A stretch of 64,000 bases of DNA from Daphnia pulex (Eukaryota > Arthropoda > Branchiopoda > Diplostraca > Daphniidae). The notes beneath the pieces are model-generated. The model made no database searches, had not been told where the DNA came from, and worked only from the letters and a program-made list of their open reading frames with translations. The stretch lies in the NCBI RefSeq assembly GCF_021134715.1, contig NC_060017.1, positions 3,162,001 to 3,226,000 on the forward strand, read 5' to 3'. The position numbers were made by a program, and so were the translations under genes. Within the stretch, counting starts at the first letter, position 1, and each line of letters opens with the position of its first letter. This document shows positions 1-12,704 of the stretch, piece by piece.

Positions 1-3000
1 TTTGTGAGAAACGTGAACAGAATAGAACACAGTTCTATAAGAGAATCTCTTCGGCAGCAACTTTGTGTTGTGTCTGACTCTCTCGACACGAGTTATTCGA
101 CTTGTGGGCACCTTTTGGGGAGGAGGAGAAGTTAAAAAGAAAGAAGAAGAAAAAAAGGAAAAACATACACGGCCATGCATATACACTGGATACCCTCTCA
201 CCTCTTTGCCTTTTGGCTCTTGCGGTGGTGGTGGGTACCATTCCCATCCTTCTTCTTCTTCTTGACTCGCCTGTGTGTATCTCATCATCTTTTTTTTTTG
301 TGTTGGGTGGGTATCCTCCGTCCATCCAGTGTGGAGATTCCTCCGGAGGTAGGTACACAGCTTCTCTCCTCTTCTAGAAAAACAACCCCTTCCACCCCCT
401 CCCCCCCCCCCATCGGTTATTTCGTCGATAGAAAAACACATTTCCATAGGGTGGAGAAATATAAGGGAGAAAATGGAAAAAAAAATGCATATAAATATGT
501 GTCGAGTGTAAACCCTCGGGGGTGAAAGGTGAAATGCAAATTCGATTCGGGGCCCCGATGGCCGAGGAGGCCTATAGCATTTTATTTGTATGTACATATG
601 TGATGGAAAGTGCCAAGGAAAAAGAAGAAGAAAAACAACGTCAAAAGTCTCGGGGGTAACATAACTGATGGCTGAGATATTACATCGACAAGGGGAGTCC
701 ATCTTCTTCTTCTTCTTTCATATAGTGCAGCATTGGTCCTTAATAATATTCTGGCCGGCCGGCGTGGATCTTTCCGTCTTCACGCACGACGTCGTATTTA
801 TTTTCGAATACATATTTATGTGTCGGGGCCGGAGCAGCTAGGCCACATCATCAAATTAATAAATTTTTTTTTTTTCTTTTTCCTTTTCTCATTCAAATAT
901 AACAACCAACCCAACAATTTTAGTTGTGCAGCTGAGAAAGTTCGGGTTACATTAAATAAACACGCAACGAAATACAAAAAAAAAAAAAAACTAAATATGA
1001 AAATTGAAATTTGAAAAGACTCGGGGAGTGATTCGAATTAAAAAATAAAAGAAAGAAAGAAAAATTGAGCGAGAAATCCGATCTGTTTGAGTCGACAAGG
1101 TTTCAAGTGTACCCAAAAAACATCTGAATCTTATTTTTGCTTTCGTATTGTATTTTATTCGAGAACCGTCTAGCCCTATATATATATATATAAAAAAGGA
1201 CCACCACACGTCGTCTGTTTCATAATTGACGTCCATTTACGTCGTTTTAGATGACATTTCAGTTCGGAAAATGAAACCGGAGAACTTGTCGTTTTCACCG
1301 CAAGAGAGAGGGGGGACGATAGAAACAACAACAACAACAACAAGGAAAACAACGAACAACGATAACACAACCCGGAAACCCTTTAGTGATAAGAAACCAA
1401 CAAAGCGGATCGACCCCGTATATGGTAGTAGCCTGCCTCTTATATCAAAAGAGATAGGCAAATAAGCGGAGGGGACTAAATGTCTTAATTAAGGTATTTT
1501 ATTATCATTGCTTCTACCTACAGGATAGTCGTCGTGTATGGGCTGTTGCGCCATTGTCCGCCCTTGTTTCAATTCAATGACCACGGCACAATCGAAAAGC
1601 GCCTTTTATTTTATTGGTAGTCATTAAAAATGATGACCAATCTCTAAGGTTCCGACATGTGTAATGGTATAAAAAATGCTTTAGTAGAGGATCGAGACGT
1701 ATAGTTCAGAGAAAGCGAACTACGACGAGTGTAACCGATCTGAATGGCCCTTTTCATCCGTTAACAATAGAGTCGGAGAAGGACAGCACCGTATGGAAAA
1801 TGTGTAAGATATATCCCCTCATCTTTGGGTCTCCGTTTTCTTTCAATTGCCATCATCGCCCGCCACGTAAATGTCCAATGCAATTTCACATATCCGATGG
1901 GTTTTCCGTGCGACCCGCGGCCGCCACTCGGGTCTCTTTGGCATGGCACTTTTTTCTTCAAATCCTTGGCGGCAATTATGAAATGGTGAATGCGCACCGC
2001 CCACTCTCCCCTGAGAGATTCTATCCGGTAACGGTCGTTTTCTTCTCCATTCTCTCGTCGACAAACCGCATCGGCACAGTCTCATACTCCGTGCGCCAAG
2101 TGACTGTATAGTCAATGGCGGAAAAAGAAGCTAAGAAGAAAGAGGCTGGACATGAATTCTAAACAACTGTGCGCTGCTGTAAGGCATATAATAGCGGGGC
2201 CATCAGCAACGAGAGACTCGTTTTCTCTCTCCTTTATAATATTTGCACCATCTCCCCTCTATTCTTCTTGGCTGCTGTACATACGTACGTGTATACGTAG
2301 ATATCTACCTTTATATGATTGCTTGTTTGGTGTGTGCAACGCCATCATATTAGCTGCCAGCCGGGGCCGGTTGGCCGCTATTGTTAAATCTCTACTCCTT
2401 GTACTAGACCGCGCAACACACACAAGAATAAGAAACTGGGCGGACTTTTTTTTTCTCGCTGAACCTTCGTCTCTTATTGTTGAACCGAAACTTTTTCTTT
2501 TTCTTTTTTTCTTTTTCTTCTTGGGACTTGATCACTCGGTTGGCAGAGTGAAGGCCAAAGTTGTAAATAGAGAAAAGGAGAGTCTAGTCTCTACACCGCA
2601 AGAAGACGATTCGTTGTGTGGATAATAGCGAACGAACGCGCTTATAATTACCCTCTCGTGTGGCCGCCGCAACGAGATGCGCACCGGGCGCCTCTTCTTT
2701 TTTTCCTTATTTTTGATGTTGCAACAACAACAACAACAACCACCGCTCGCATCAGGACTAGCACACAATGAGCTAATGACCGTTGAAGAAGAAGAAGAGT
2801 TTTCTTTTATCGCTTCTTATAGCAGGGTAGTCAGACGTACGGGAAATCGAATTATATTGAACGTCGGGAATTTTTTTGTTTTCGAATTTCACGAGGTCGC
2901 AAATGACCACCGTGTGCACCGTGTCGGCTCTATAAGTCTATATGGAAGGAAATCCAAGGGGTGTGTCACTTTCTTCGTGATGATTAAATATAAATCGGGA

Positions 3001-6000
3001 CCGCGGGGGTCTTGCGTAAACATAGAGAGGGTGAGAGGAAGGAGGAGGACGGCGAGTCACGGTCTCGGGGGCTCACGGTCAAAGCGAACGAGAAACCGTT
3101 GAACCACTGACGGCGGGAAATGTAGACTATGATTACAAACGCCGGGGCAAACCGTTGCGAAGGGAAAGTCTCACATAGAAATAAAAGAAATGGATAAAAG
3201 AAAAAATCAAATTTTATCCGCAGGGTAAAATGCATAGGATCGAAATGACACGCCTCTTTTAGTATTTTTTTTCTTCTTCTTCTTCTGTGAGGTTTAGACA
3301 TTTGAATGCGATAGAGACTGGTGTGATGGGTAACAACAAAAGAACCGAATATTAGACAGACCCCCTCCTCCTCCTCCTCCTTTAGGGGGCCAATATAAAA
3401 GCAATCGTCTCTGAATCTATAATTTTTTTTTCCTTTTCTTTCCCATTCGTTTTTTTTTTTAACATTTTTTTCCCGATAATTTCTCGCATTCATTTGACCT
3501 TATGTCTGCTACTCTCTCGGTCTCTCCCCCCTGATTTGTTATTTCGATTTTTCGGGAGGAACTCTTATAGATGAGAGGGCCATCATCTCTCACAACAATC
3601 CATCACGTTGCGTAATGAATAATTCCAATCGTGATTGGCTTATTTCTCCTCAGCCACTAAACTCTTCTCGATTTGATTCACGTTGTTTATTTATAGATGG
3701 AGAGAAAATGTATCCGTGCGTCCTCCGCTTATTTCTCCGGGGCGTTACAGTTACAACAAAAAACAGGTGCTCCGTGTTTACCCATCATTAATTCATCAGC
3801 GAATATATAAATACATTTGATGGTTATCATAGGCAGGTTGTGCTGGATGTAACATGTGTCATGATTTGTTCGCCATCCTTTTGTGATGGTCTTCATTTCG
3901 CTCGGGCCGCCATCGCATGTGCACATTTCCCAAAAGAAGGTTCGTTATTCGTTTTTTTTTTCGGCCGGATCCTTCATTACGGACTATTTATGTCCGTTTG
4001 TTCATCCATTATTCATGGCGTCTGGTACATAAATCACAGGCAGCCAAAAGGGAGAGAAAGAGAGAGAAGACCTTATTATGACATGCCAATCTGTCAGGTA
4101 CCGTGTGTGTAGACATGGATGTGCGCAGTAAATTATGCCGAGCATAATAGAAATATTGGGAAGAAAAGGAAATTCAAGCAGACAAATAATTCAGAATAAT
4201 TTTCAAGCTACCCGGGTATAGGTCGTCCTATAGGCCTGCCTCTATATGGATAATGATGTGCACAATGAACGCACATGTGTGATGAAAACACAACGGCCAA
4301 ATGAATACGTTTGGGGGTCGACCGTTTGATGAAATCTCATCATTATTACCGCTTCATTAGTCTCTCACATTCCGCCAGGGGTTTTCTCCAAAGAAAATTG
4401 GGCCTATAACATGTTTTATCGAAAAATATTGTAGATGTTAGATATACCGTATAGTTCCTTTTTTTTTTATTTTGGAGGGGGTTCATTATCTTTTATTCTT
4501 TTGCCCCCTTTGACTCACATTTTCCCATGGCAGTACTATCCACTTTTGTTGTAGTTGTTGTTGTTGTTGTTGTTGCTGGGGCATTCTTCGCTCGTCGAGA
4601 CTCTGATGCCCGTCTGCGTATACCACAACTTCATTCAACCGACACGGTCTGCATCCAATCGGACGGAACGAGCTCGATATTAAATATGATGACGGTAAAA
4701 TTGGTATTTCAATTTCGAAAAAAAAAGGTTTTTCTTTATTATTCTCCTTTTTTTCTTCTTAACCCGGGTAGCAAGCAGCACACTCTGATGTATACGCCTA
4801 ACCATTTTTCGCCTTGTTTGCTGCTGCTAGACGAGACGTTGGTTGGCATCCGTCAGGTATTTGACGAGACAGACACAACAGCCATAGCAGCGCAGCTGTT
4901 GGAGAGAAAGTAAAGTATAACGCGCATAGAATTTCCCCAAGAGAGAAGATGATGACGCGAGGTACGCCGAGAGTTCGGGGCGACGATGAGGGACGCGTAC
5001 GAGCAGTTTGGTTTGTCCATAAGATGATGGGGGAGGAATATATGGACGCCAGGAATGCGCACCGACTGCTGTGTTCCGTTTTCTTTTTCCTTTTTCCTTT
5101 GTAGGCCTCTTTTTCCCCTCTTCAACGTGGGCCTATAAGATTGTATATCCGTATAGACAGCGCACTGATGGACTGTGGGGTAAACTTGGAAGATCAGCGT
5201 GTCATCTTTTTTGTGTTTGTCAGGTCTCGTCAGCCGGCATCGTGATGTGTGATCAGAAGACCGTGAACAGAGTTACCTGAGCGACCCATCGTCGAGGGGG
5301 GATACACACACCCACAACAGCAGACATGAAACGGAAAAGCGTAAAAAGATAGACGAAATAAGAGAGAGAGAGGCCTAAGAGTCCATGGTACATTTGACTG
5401 TACTACGCTCTTAGGAAACCGGAGAAAAGTGACTGTAAACTTGAAGCCCTCTTCAACAACCTGAAACGGGCCTCGCCTTGGCAGGTTCTTGGAACCGAGA
5501 AAAAAAATCAAAATGTTGAAAAAATAAAAATAAATACAAGAATTAAAATACATAGGCCTATACCCTCTTCTTAGAGAGAGAGAGAGGAAAAAAAATGAAA
5601 TAGAAAACAAACAAAACCGAAATATGTATGGGGGGAAGTGTTTGGTAACGGCAGTACAAACTAAACGAGCCCTTTTTTCTCCTTCCTTTCAAGAAAAAAA
5701 AAAAAAAGATTCTTAACAAGTTGTCGGAGTCATTCTTTTTTCTTTTGCCCCTTTTAGTATTATCTATAGACAGACTGTTCGTTTACTCAACCGACCAGCA
5801 TCGGCAGAACTGTATAGTGCTTCTCGGTGCTTCTTCTTCTTGCTGTGCTGCTGCTGCTGCTGGTGGCCTCGATTCATTGCATTCCATTTTAGAAATGGTA
5901 GTGTAGTATATTGTCCGTTGAATGTTATACACCCCTCTCCCGAAATTATGGACACCTTCTTTATCTTTTTCGTTCTCTATCCTCCTATATAGATCCTTCC

Positions 6001-7800
6001 TATAATTTACCAAACGAAATTTTCTCTCATTCCAAACGATGGCGCCTATATAGAGTTTCAGGTTCTCGGAAATGAGCAGCAACTGCGCACCAAAATAAAT
6101 AAATAAATAACATTTTGTTTCTTTTTAAAATAAATTTTTAAATAAAAAGCAGCCGCCCACCACGAAAAAATGAGAAAAGAATCGAAGCTGCTGCTGCTGG
6201 ACCACCGTCTTCTCCGACGGTTTTTCGGTTGTTGTTGGTGTGTACTGGTTATTGGTGATGCGTAACGCTGGAGGTTGATACTCATTTTCATTCCTCTCCT
6301 ATATATCCCCCCCCCCTCTATCTCTATCCCCTGCTGCTGATGGCCGTCCTACATCATCCGACCCAACACACTATACTGACGGATTACATGATCGATTCCT
6401 CCTACTCCTCGTCCAGTCAAAGATCCGACCCACACAGAGAGCTTCTTAAATTCCCCGGCCGACTTCTTTTTCTTTTTCTTCTTCTTCTTTCTTTCATTCG
6501 CCCCCCACTGTTGATGATGATGATGATGATGAAATGAGCACTACGGTGGCCTTCCCTCCTTTAGCAGCCAACCGTTGCCGGCCCATGGTTTTCTTATACA
6601 TATTGCGGGCACAGGTGAACGGGCCGCTCATATGTATGTATTTGTTGCAGCGATACGTGGATGGAGGTTCAATCGGTCGGATGCTGCTGCCCGCGCCGTT
6701 GTTTCCATTTTACCTGAATAGACACGTTATTATTGTTGTGTGAATTTCTTTTTTCCTCCCCCTGTTGTAGGCCACCGAAAACAAATGATTTATGATGGCG
6801 GTGGACCAGTCGCGGCGGTAATAACGGTCTGTTTCTTTTCTTCCATCTTTTGCGACTCATGGGGGTCATTACGGACGGATCCCGGGTTCCACCGACGCAA
6901 GAAAACGCGGCCGCTGTTGAGCGATGACTCTGTCGGAGAAGAATCAAAGTCGGTTCGATTTTTCTTAGACCCAAATGATATTGCCTTCTTCATTTTCTTG
7001 TACTTTTGGGGCTGCCCGTCAGTGTAACAACTGCGGAGAGACCCCCCCCCCCCCCCCCACAACAGCAATCGTGCTCATGCAAATTCAAATGGCTACCGTT
7101 TTTCGGTTTGAATAAATAGCTGTGCACATGCACACGGGAGGGAGATGTATGAAACACAGCAGCTTCTCCATAGGCCGAACATCGTCACGCGATTATGATT
7201 ATTTCTTACGTTTCAATGTTGAGAAAACGGACGGGAAATTTGCCGGCGGTTTTACCGATTGAGAGAAACAAAAAATAGCCTCGAGGTCTTTTATTAATAG
7301 AAATGGCCATCCGTTTGAATCGGCTCTTAATCGCACTATAACAAACGGCCGCAAAAGGCTCTCGTGAAGATCGTAAAAAGCTATCAAGAAAGAAGAAGCA
7401 GCTGTTTATTCCCCAGCTATATACTCAGACTGCTGCTTCTGGCAATCAAATTCTTTGTATATATTTATTGCTACTTAATGGTCGCCTCGATGGCGTCGGG
7501 ATGCCGTTGATCATCTCCCGTGAAAAAAAAAAGAAAAAGTGTAAAGAGAGAAAATGGGTTGCTGCCCGGCCATTTCGCCGCCGACAGATCTTATCTTTTC
7601 TTTTTTCACAAAATAAAAAAGATAAGCAGCAGACATACTTTGCTGCATTGGCGCGTTCCTCCATTCAACTTGTCTCGGATCATAGTCAGATCTCTTCATC
7701 ACATTTCCCCTTTTTTCTGTATTTGTGCTGTAGCTGTTATTTGGCGTTTCTCCTTTTCCATCAATACGTGGGCGGACAAATGGCGAATCTTCTGAATGGG
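1..7800. other. Gene-free low-complexity spacer
   Basis: No exon, RNA gene or recognisable protein was found on either strand. The stretch is dominated by poly-T/poly-A runs and short-unit repeats. These include a GTT run at about 4547-4575, an ATG run at 6514-6534, a run of 10 C at 6307-6316 and a run of 17 C at 7042-7058. Open frames of 60-170 codons exist on both strands, but they consist of homopolymer translations (poly-F, poly-K, poly-S) and overlap each other, so none is called. It could be regulatory DNA of a gene beyond the left edge. Confidence 0.6.
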
Positions 7801-10175
7801 TTGTGAGAAAGTGTGGGAAAACATATAGGCTATCGAGTATATGGTCCGGTAGCGTAAAAGACGTTATTGTTGTGATTTGCGGCTTTTCAGAATTGTTGTG
7901 CAGTACATTACAAGACGGAGGATTTTACACATTCTTGAATTCCGGAGTGGCGCCCACTTTATTCGCTACTTGAAAATCCATTTGCGGCGAAAGTCGTCAT
8001 GTCTTCCTTGACTTCTAGTTATCATGTTATACTGTGCATTTCTACTTGATGGCTATGACCAATCAATCTGCAAGGACATCATTCCTTGAAAGTCAGTTTT
8101 CAGAGACATTGGCTAAATAGGTTGCAGGAAGGATGTTTTAGTCAAACAAGGTTTCACAAAAGAAAAAAATAAGAAATAATAATTAACACTGCGATTTCTA
8201 CATGTCAGTTAATATGGCATCTAAAAAATATTTTTGATAATTTTTCACGAATATTCCTTGCGTCAGGTTATTTCATACCTAATTTATATGATTGATGGGT
8301 AACGACTAACGATGTTATTGTTTCACGATTTTTAATTTGAATTTTTTTTAGTTTGAATTTGATTTTTTTTTAGTTTGAATGTTTTTTGCTAGCCTGCAGG
8401 TAGAGTCAGCAAACAAGAAATGTTTCCATCTAGCGATAACTTAGGTTACAAGAAAAAAAAAACTTTGTTCTAAAGAAATTGAATTTTCACGATGCTGCAA
8501 ATTTAAAAAAAATCTTTATTCCTTCGTATGCTAATACACGCATACCAAGTATATGATCTTCTGTGTATTTAACTAAGTAACTTGCAAATTATTGGGCGAA
8601 TTATTCAGCAAGCAGGAAATATATTCGACAGAATCAGAATTGATTGAAACGAAATGAACAGCAACATCAAAGAGAAACAAACCAGAATAAGCTACTCAGC
8701 TTCATGTATCAAGGTCCTGAATAACGAAATTTAATATTCCAGTTTTTCTGATGGGCTTGCTGCTCCCAGTCCGCAATATCATCAGGCGTCAGATTTTCAC
8801 AACAACTGATACAGAAACTTTTAAGCGGATTGTGATGAGTCATTATTCAAGCGTTGTTATGTGCGCATTTCCAGCCTCTTGAAGACGTGATTGGCGACGA
8901 GTTGCCATAAGTGATTTTCTTTTGAGCATAAAATTATATATCTAGAATTAAAGGTGCCAAATAATATAAGAACATATACCGCATATGCATCTCGTCGTCT
9001 CCGTTGATCTCACGTTCGTCAACGATGATGGCGGTCAATCCGTTTTCTTATGTTATCTTGCACTTCATTTCGGGTCTTACGTGTTCTTACCGTTGCGCTT
9101 GTGTGTGCTCTGCGTTGTATAGCAATTTTTAGAAAAAAACAAACGGTTGCAACATATCTGTAACACGTACCTAGACTTTGCGTCCATCCATAGTTGTCTT
9201 TTCTTGTTCGAAGTTTAAAACAAAATTCGTGCTGCTGCGTTCAGGGAATCCCTCGGCCGATCCGCTCACTTTTCTATTATGGTCGCCATCGTGGGAATAA
9301 TATTCGGAAATGGGTAGCACCTTTTGGCGCTCCGGTGGGACAGAAATCAATTAACTTTTTACAGATATATTGAAATAAGTTCAACTAAAATAAATTTTCC
9401 TTACCGACTGCCTCCATCATGATTTTTTCGTGGGCGTCGTCATCGGTCGTCATCTCCGACGACCAATTAGAATTTGCCGGTTGTTTCGAAAACCATTTTG
9501 AATGAAGAAGTAGCCTAGGTTCTTTGCCTCATATGAACCTTCTTGCCATTAGAGCCTATCGAACGACGATGATGGAATAGTATCGAATATTATCCGGGTT
9601 ACAAATTTAGTCAGACAAACTGACAAACTGTGCACTTTTTAACCTGTTGACTGTTCGGTTAGCATCTCCATCATCTTTACAATACCTCATCAAAACCTGA
9701 ATGAGTCAATGTTTCCGTGAAGGCAGTTATTACATAAGGATTCTTGTGCATGCAGTGTCTTAATTTATGTGTTTTTAAGAGCATTTTTCAATCTCCACCG
9801 AGAACTTACTTTGAATATACCTATGATACATGAGTTATCGCTTACGTTATAAATACACAATTTGCAGCTTAACATGACTAAAATGACTTCCTTACTGAGT
9901 TTAGTATAAAGCGATATAATCTTCCATCTTGTCAACTTTTGTTCTTCCGCACTGAATTTGCTGTCATCACTATATTCTTGATACGATTCGAATCCGAAGA
10001 ACCAACTTTTTGGCGCCGTCGTCGAATCACTATATTGGGAAGGAAACAATATAAAAAGTTCCCGGATTTCGCACGTTTTCCGTCACGACGAAAGAGAGGC
10101 CACGGCACTCTAAAACGCTTATGCGTGCATACCATTCGCACGTAAGCAACTCTCTGGGAACCGAACTAAAGAAAA
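7801..10175. other. AT-rich intergenic DNA with weak coding-like fragments
   Basis: Base composition changes near 7800 from homopolymer-rich to ordinary AT-rich sequence. Three minus-strand stretches look mildly coding: 9171-9350 (59 codons, ending MDGRKV-stop, with a donor-like GTACGT just after the stop), about 9399-9500 (containing MTTDDDAHEK, followed by a GTAAGG donor-like site at about 9399) and 8709-8843 (44 codons, with a cysteine cluster FCISCCENLTPDD). I could not join them into one frame through plausible splice sites. They could be exons of a small unrecognised gene, remnants of a mobile element, or chance. No gene is called. Confidence 0.3.
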
Positions 10176-10604
10176 ATGTGATGCGGGGAGCAGACCATAA
10201 GTGAAATAAATAATGTGTTTATTTGCTTAGTAGTCGTATTTTATCAGTGTTCTTATAGTACCGAGAAAGAAACGTAGAGAAGACGAAGGCGATTCTAGAG
10301 AACTGGACGACGGGGTGACGTAGGAGGAGAGGAGCGAGAAAGGAGAGAGAGGGGAGTCATTCGGAGGAGAAACGAGAAGATAACTGGACGGTGTTGCTCC
10401 GAATTAAGAAGGAGTATTATTGTTGATCCAATTTATTGATGTCCTGCTCTACCGTGTTTACCACTTTACCCTCGTTAACTGTATTTTATGTGCTGTAAGC
10501 GCGGTGCTCACCTTTAATAAAGGCGGAATTTAAAAGGTACAGTATGTGTGTGTGTGTGTCTCTTCTCTTTTATTGAAGATCGTGTGACTATTAAGGGCAA
10601 CAGT
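10176..10604 (+). repeat. Possible solo LTR or LTR fragment
   Basis: The segment starts with TGTGATGCGGGGAG and ends with GGGCAACA, giving TG...CA ends. It contains an AATAAA-type signal near 10518, followed by a TG-rich stretch at about 10543-10558. It is directly followed by AGTGGGTCATAAC, which has the look of a primer-binding region. There is no internal gag/pol, no second copy in the window and no clear target duplication, so this call rests on architecture only. Confidence 0.2.
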
Positions 10605-10949
10605 GGGTCATAACAATAAGTCGTCCGCATCGGACGGTAGCTAGGGATGAAACGAAAAATATCTGATTATTTTTTTGGTCTACCTTAAAACAGAATTCAA
10701 AAATTATTTAATATTTGTGTTGACAAAACCCTCTTGATTTATTCTGCCACGTTTTTGCCGTTAATAAGCCCGTTGGGTGACTTACGTATACCACCAGCGA
10801 TATAGCTACGGGGAAAAGCACAACGACAACTGAACGTTCCGGTGTTACCCCTATTTAGAAAAAAATAAATGAATAACGCTTGCAGAAGTGATTTCGATTT
10901 GGAACTTCGATGTTAATTGTTTTGTGATCAATTCAATAGATTGCAAAAA

Positions 10950-11805
10950 ATGCATGAAACACGATCCAGAATGGCGCAGTTACGAGCACAGGAAATGGGA
11001 GAACAAATAGACCCAGTGATTGGAAATCAAATACATGTAAATGAAGATCCTGCTGATGCGCAAGGACCACTCATTATTGATGATCAACAAATAGACCCAC
11101 CGATTGCAAATGTTGATCTTGCTGCACAAGGTCGAGACATTATTGATGATCAACAAAGGTAAGATCACTTTTTTTTAATATATGTAGGAATGTGTGATGT
11201 CTTCTCGCCTCTTGGGCCAATCGCTGTGTTTTCTGCGGTTTTCTGCAGATGGATGTACACATCTATCAGGGTGATTTTTACACGCAAAAATTGTGAAACA
11301 AACAATGAAACAATTTTTTTTATTTATTAAAGGAATGGCGAACGTCAACACAGACGACCATCCGACTATTGCAGACCTTTAATAGGCCGACTTCGGAGCT
11401 TTATCGATAATCATCGAGCCCAAATCGAAACTGATTTAAGAAACCACCAACAACAACAAAGAAAGAATCGGGAAGACCTTGAGTTGCTCCTTAATGAAAG
11501 AAATGAACACCTGAATCAATCCGAGGTATCGTCATTTTTATCGTTCGCAATCTATAAAACTCACTTGTCTTAATCTCTGTCTTAATGTTTTCTTAACTCA
11601 GAGAGATTTAAACGCGATGGTAGAAGAATTGGAGACGGATTTTCGGCGACAAGAAGATGAACTTATAAGAAGACGTGATGAACTTGATCAGCGTGAAAGT
11701 CAACTCCACCAAAGAGAAATACGTACGAATCACCGTTTTCATTTTAACGAACAACGCACCATATATCTGCATAATTTTGAAAGAACATTAATGCACAGAG
11801 AATGA
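10950..11805 (+). CDS. Unrecognised coiled-coil protein, 3 exons
   Basis: Exons are 10950-11158, 11333-11525 and 11602-11805. All junctions are GT-AG and the phases agree (209+193+204 nt = 201 residues plus stop). The start is the ATG at 10950 (MHETRSRMAQ...). The N-terminal part carries an imperfect duplication: two blocks that each begin with QIDP and end with IIDDQQ (about residues 12-70). From about residue 95 the protein is rich in Q, E, R and N with heptad-like spacing (RQEDELIRRRDELDQRESQL), consistent with a long coiled coil. No signal peptide or membrane segment is seen. I do not recognise the family. The stop TGA at 11803-11805 overlaps an ATG at 11802 in another frame. That frame stays open to a donor at 11886 and may continue in an exon at 11997-12032. 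Possible polyadenylation signal AATAAA at 11963. Confidence 0.6.
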
Positions 11806-12032
11806 CGGATCCTACCACAATTAAACCGGCGACATCAACCTCGACATCAACACGATCAACACAGAGGCGGGGAACCACTTCGTCGGTAAACGGTTATATC
11901 CTTTTGTAAACTTTCATAAATACCATAACTGTAATCAACGAAAATACACAGCATTAGATTGAAATAAATTTACAATTACAAATTCATATTTTTCAGCATT
12001 GGCACGGGGACAAATCAGGAAAAATAGAATGA

Positions 12033-12646
12033 ATAGAATAAGAGCATCCCTGTTCTCACCTAGTTAATGCAGCATGCTCATCAGCTTCCGTTTCATAGTC
12101 ACTGTTTCACTGATGATCAATTAATTTCCCATTAATTAAAAAATACGAATACGGTATAATTATCCACCAATTTTCACGTTTATGTATCATTCAATATGTG
12201 ATTGTAATGCATCCTATCTTTGTGTCTAAAAAATTTAAAAAATGTTTCGCTTTTGGATTCTAACAACTACCCATAGAGGGCAACGCTTATCGGAACGAGC
12301 CTGCGCTATAGAAACTCACGATTTTAAAAAAAAAATGCGTCGGGGTACAGAGAAAAATATTCACCAGTCACTACTCTAGGCGCATTGTTTTTAAACGTCT
12401 TGAATAAGCGCGCATCTCCTAGTTTTAATTAAAATATTTCCAATTAATTTTTCCATCAAATTTTGATTCACTTTCCCCTTTTAGACTTTAGACAATTGAA
12501 TTCAGCTGCCGCAATCGCTAGCTGTGTTTTTAAAATAATAGGCATCGTTCATTTTACGTTTTTATTCATTTTAACCTTATTAGTTACTACCCCATAAAAA
12601 TTTAAAAATTCGATAGACACTCAAAGTAAAGTGTGACGATTGTAAA
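12033..12646. other. Intergenic spacer
   Basis: AT-rich DNA between the coiled-coil gene and the Kunitz/menorin gene. Nothing coding is seen. It probably contains the promoter of the downstream gene, but no clear TATA box or initiator could be fixed. Confidence 0.5.
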
Positions 12647-12704
12647 ATGTTTGACAAAATTATTTTCTTGCTTTTTGTTGCGTCCGTCGTTATCTCCAAC
12701 CCGA
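12647..12704 (+). CDS. Signal-peptide exon of the Kunitz-menorin gene
   Basis: This short first coding exon encodes MFDKIIFLLFVASVVISNP and ends in phase 1 at a GTAAGT donor. It is linked across a 489-nt intron to the Kunitz exon at 13194. The fit of phase (A|TG) and the hydrophobic leader support it. It lies upstream of the nearest longer open frame. Confidence 0.8.

Noticed and set aside
540-580. TTCGATTCGG followed by a GC-rich palindrome, considered as a tRNA T-arm
   Set aside because: No acceptor, D or anticodon arm can be built around it.
10008-10030. TTTTTGGCGCCGTCGTCG, resembling a retrotransposon primer-binding site
   Set aside because: No LTR precedes it and no gag/pol frame follows; the match is too short.
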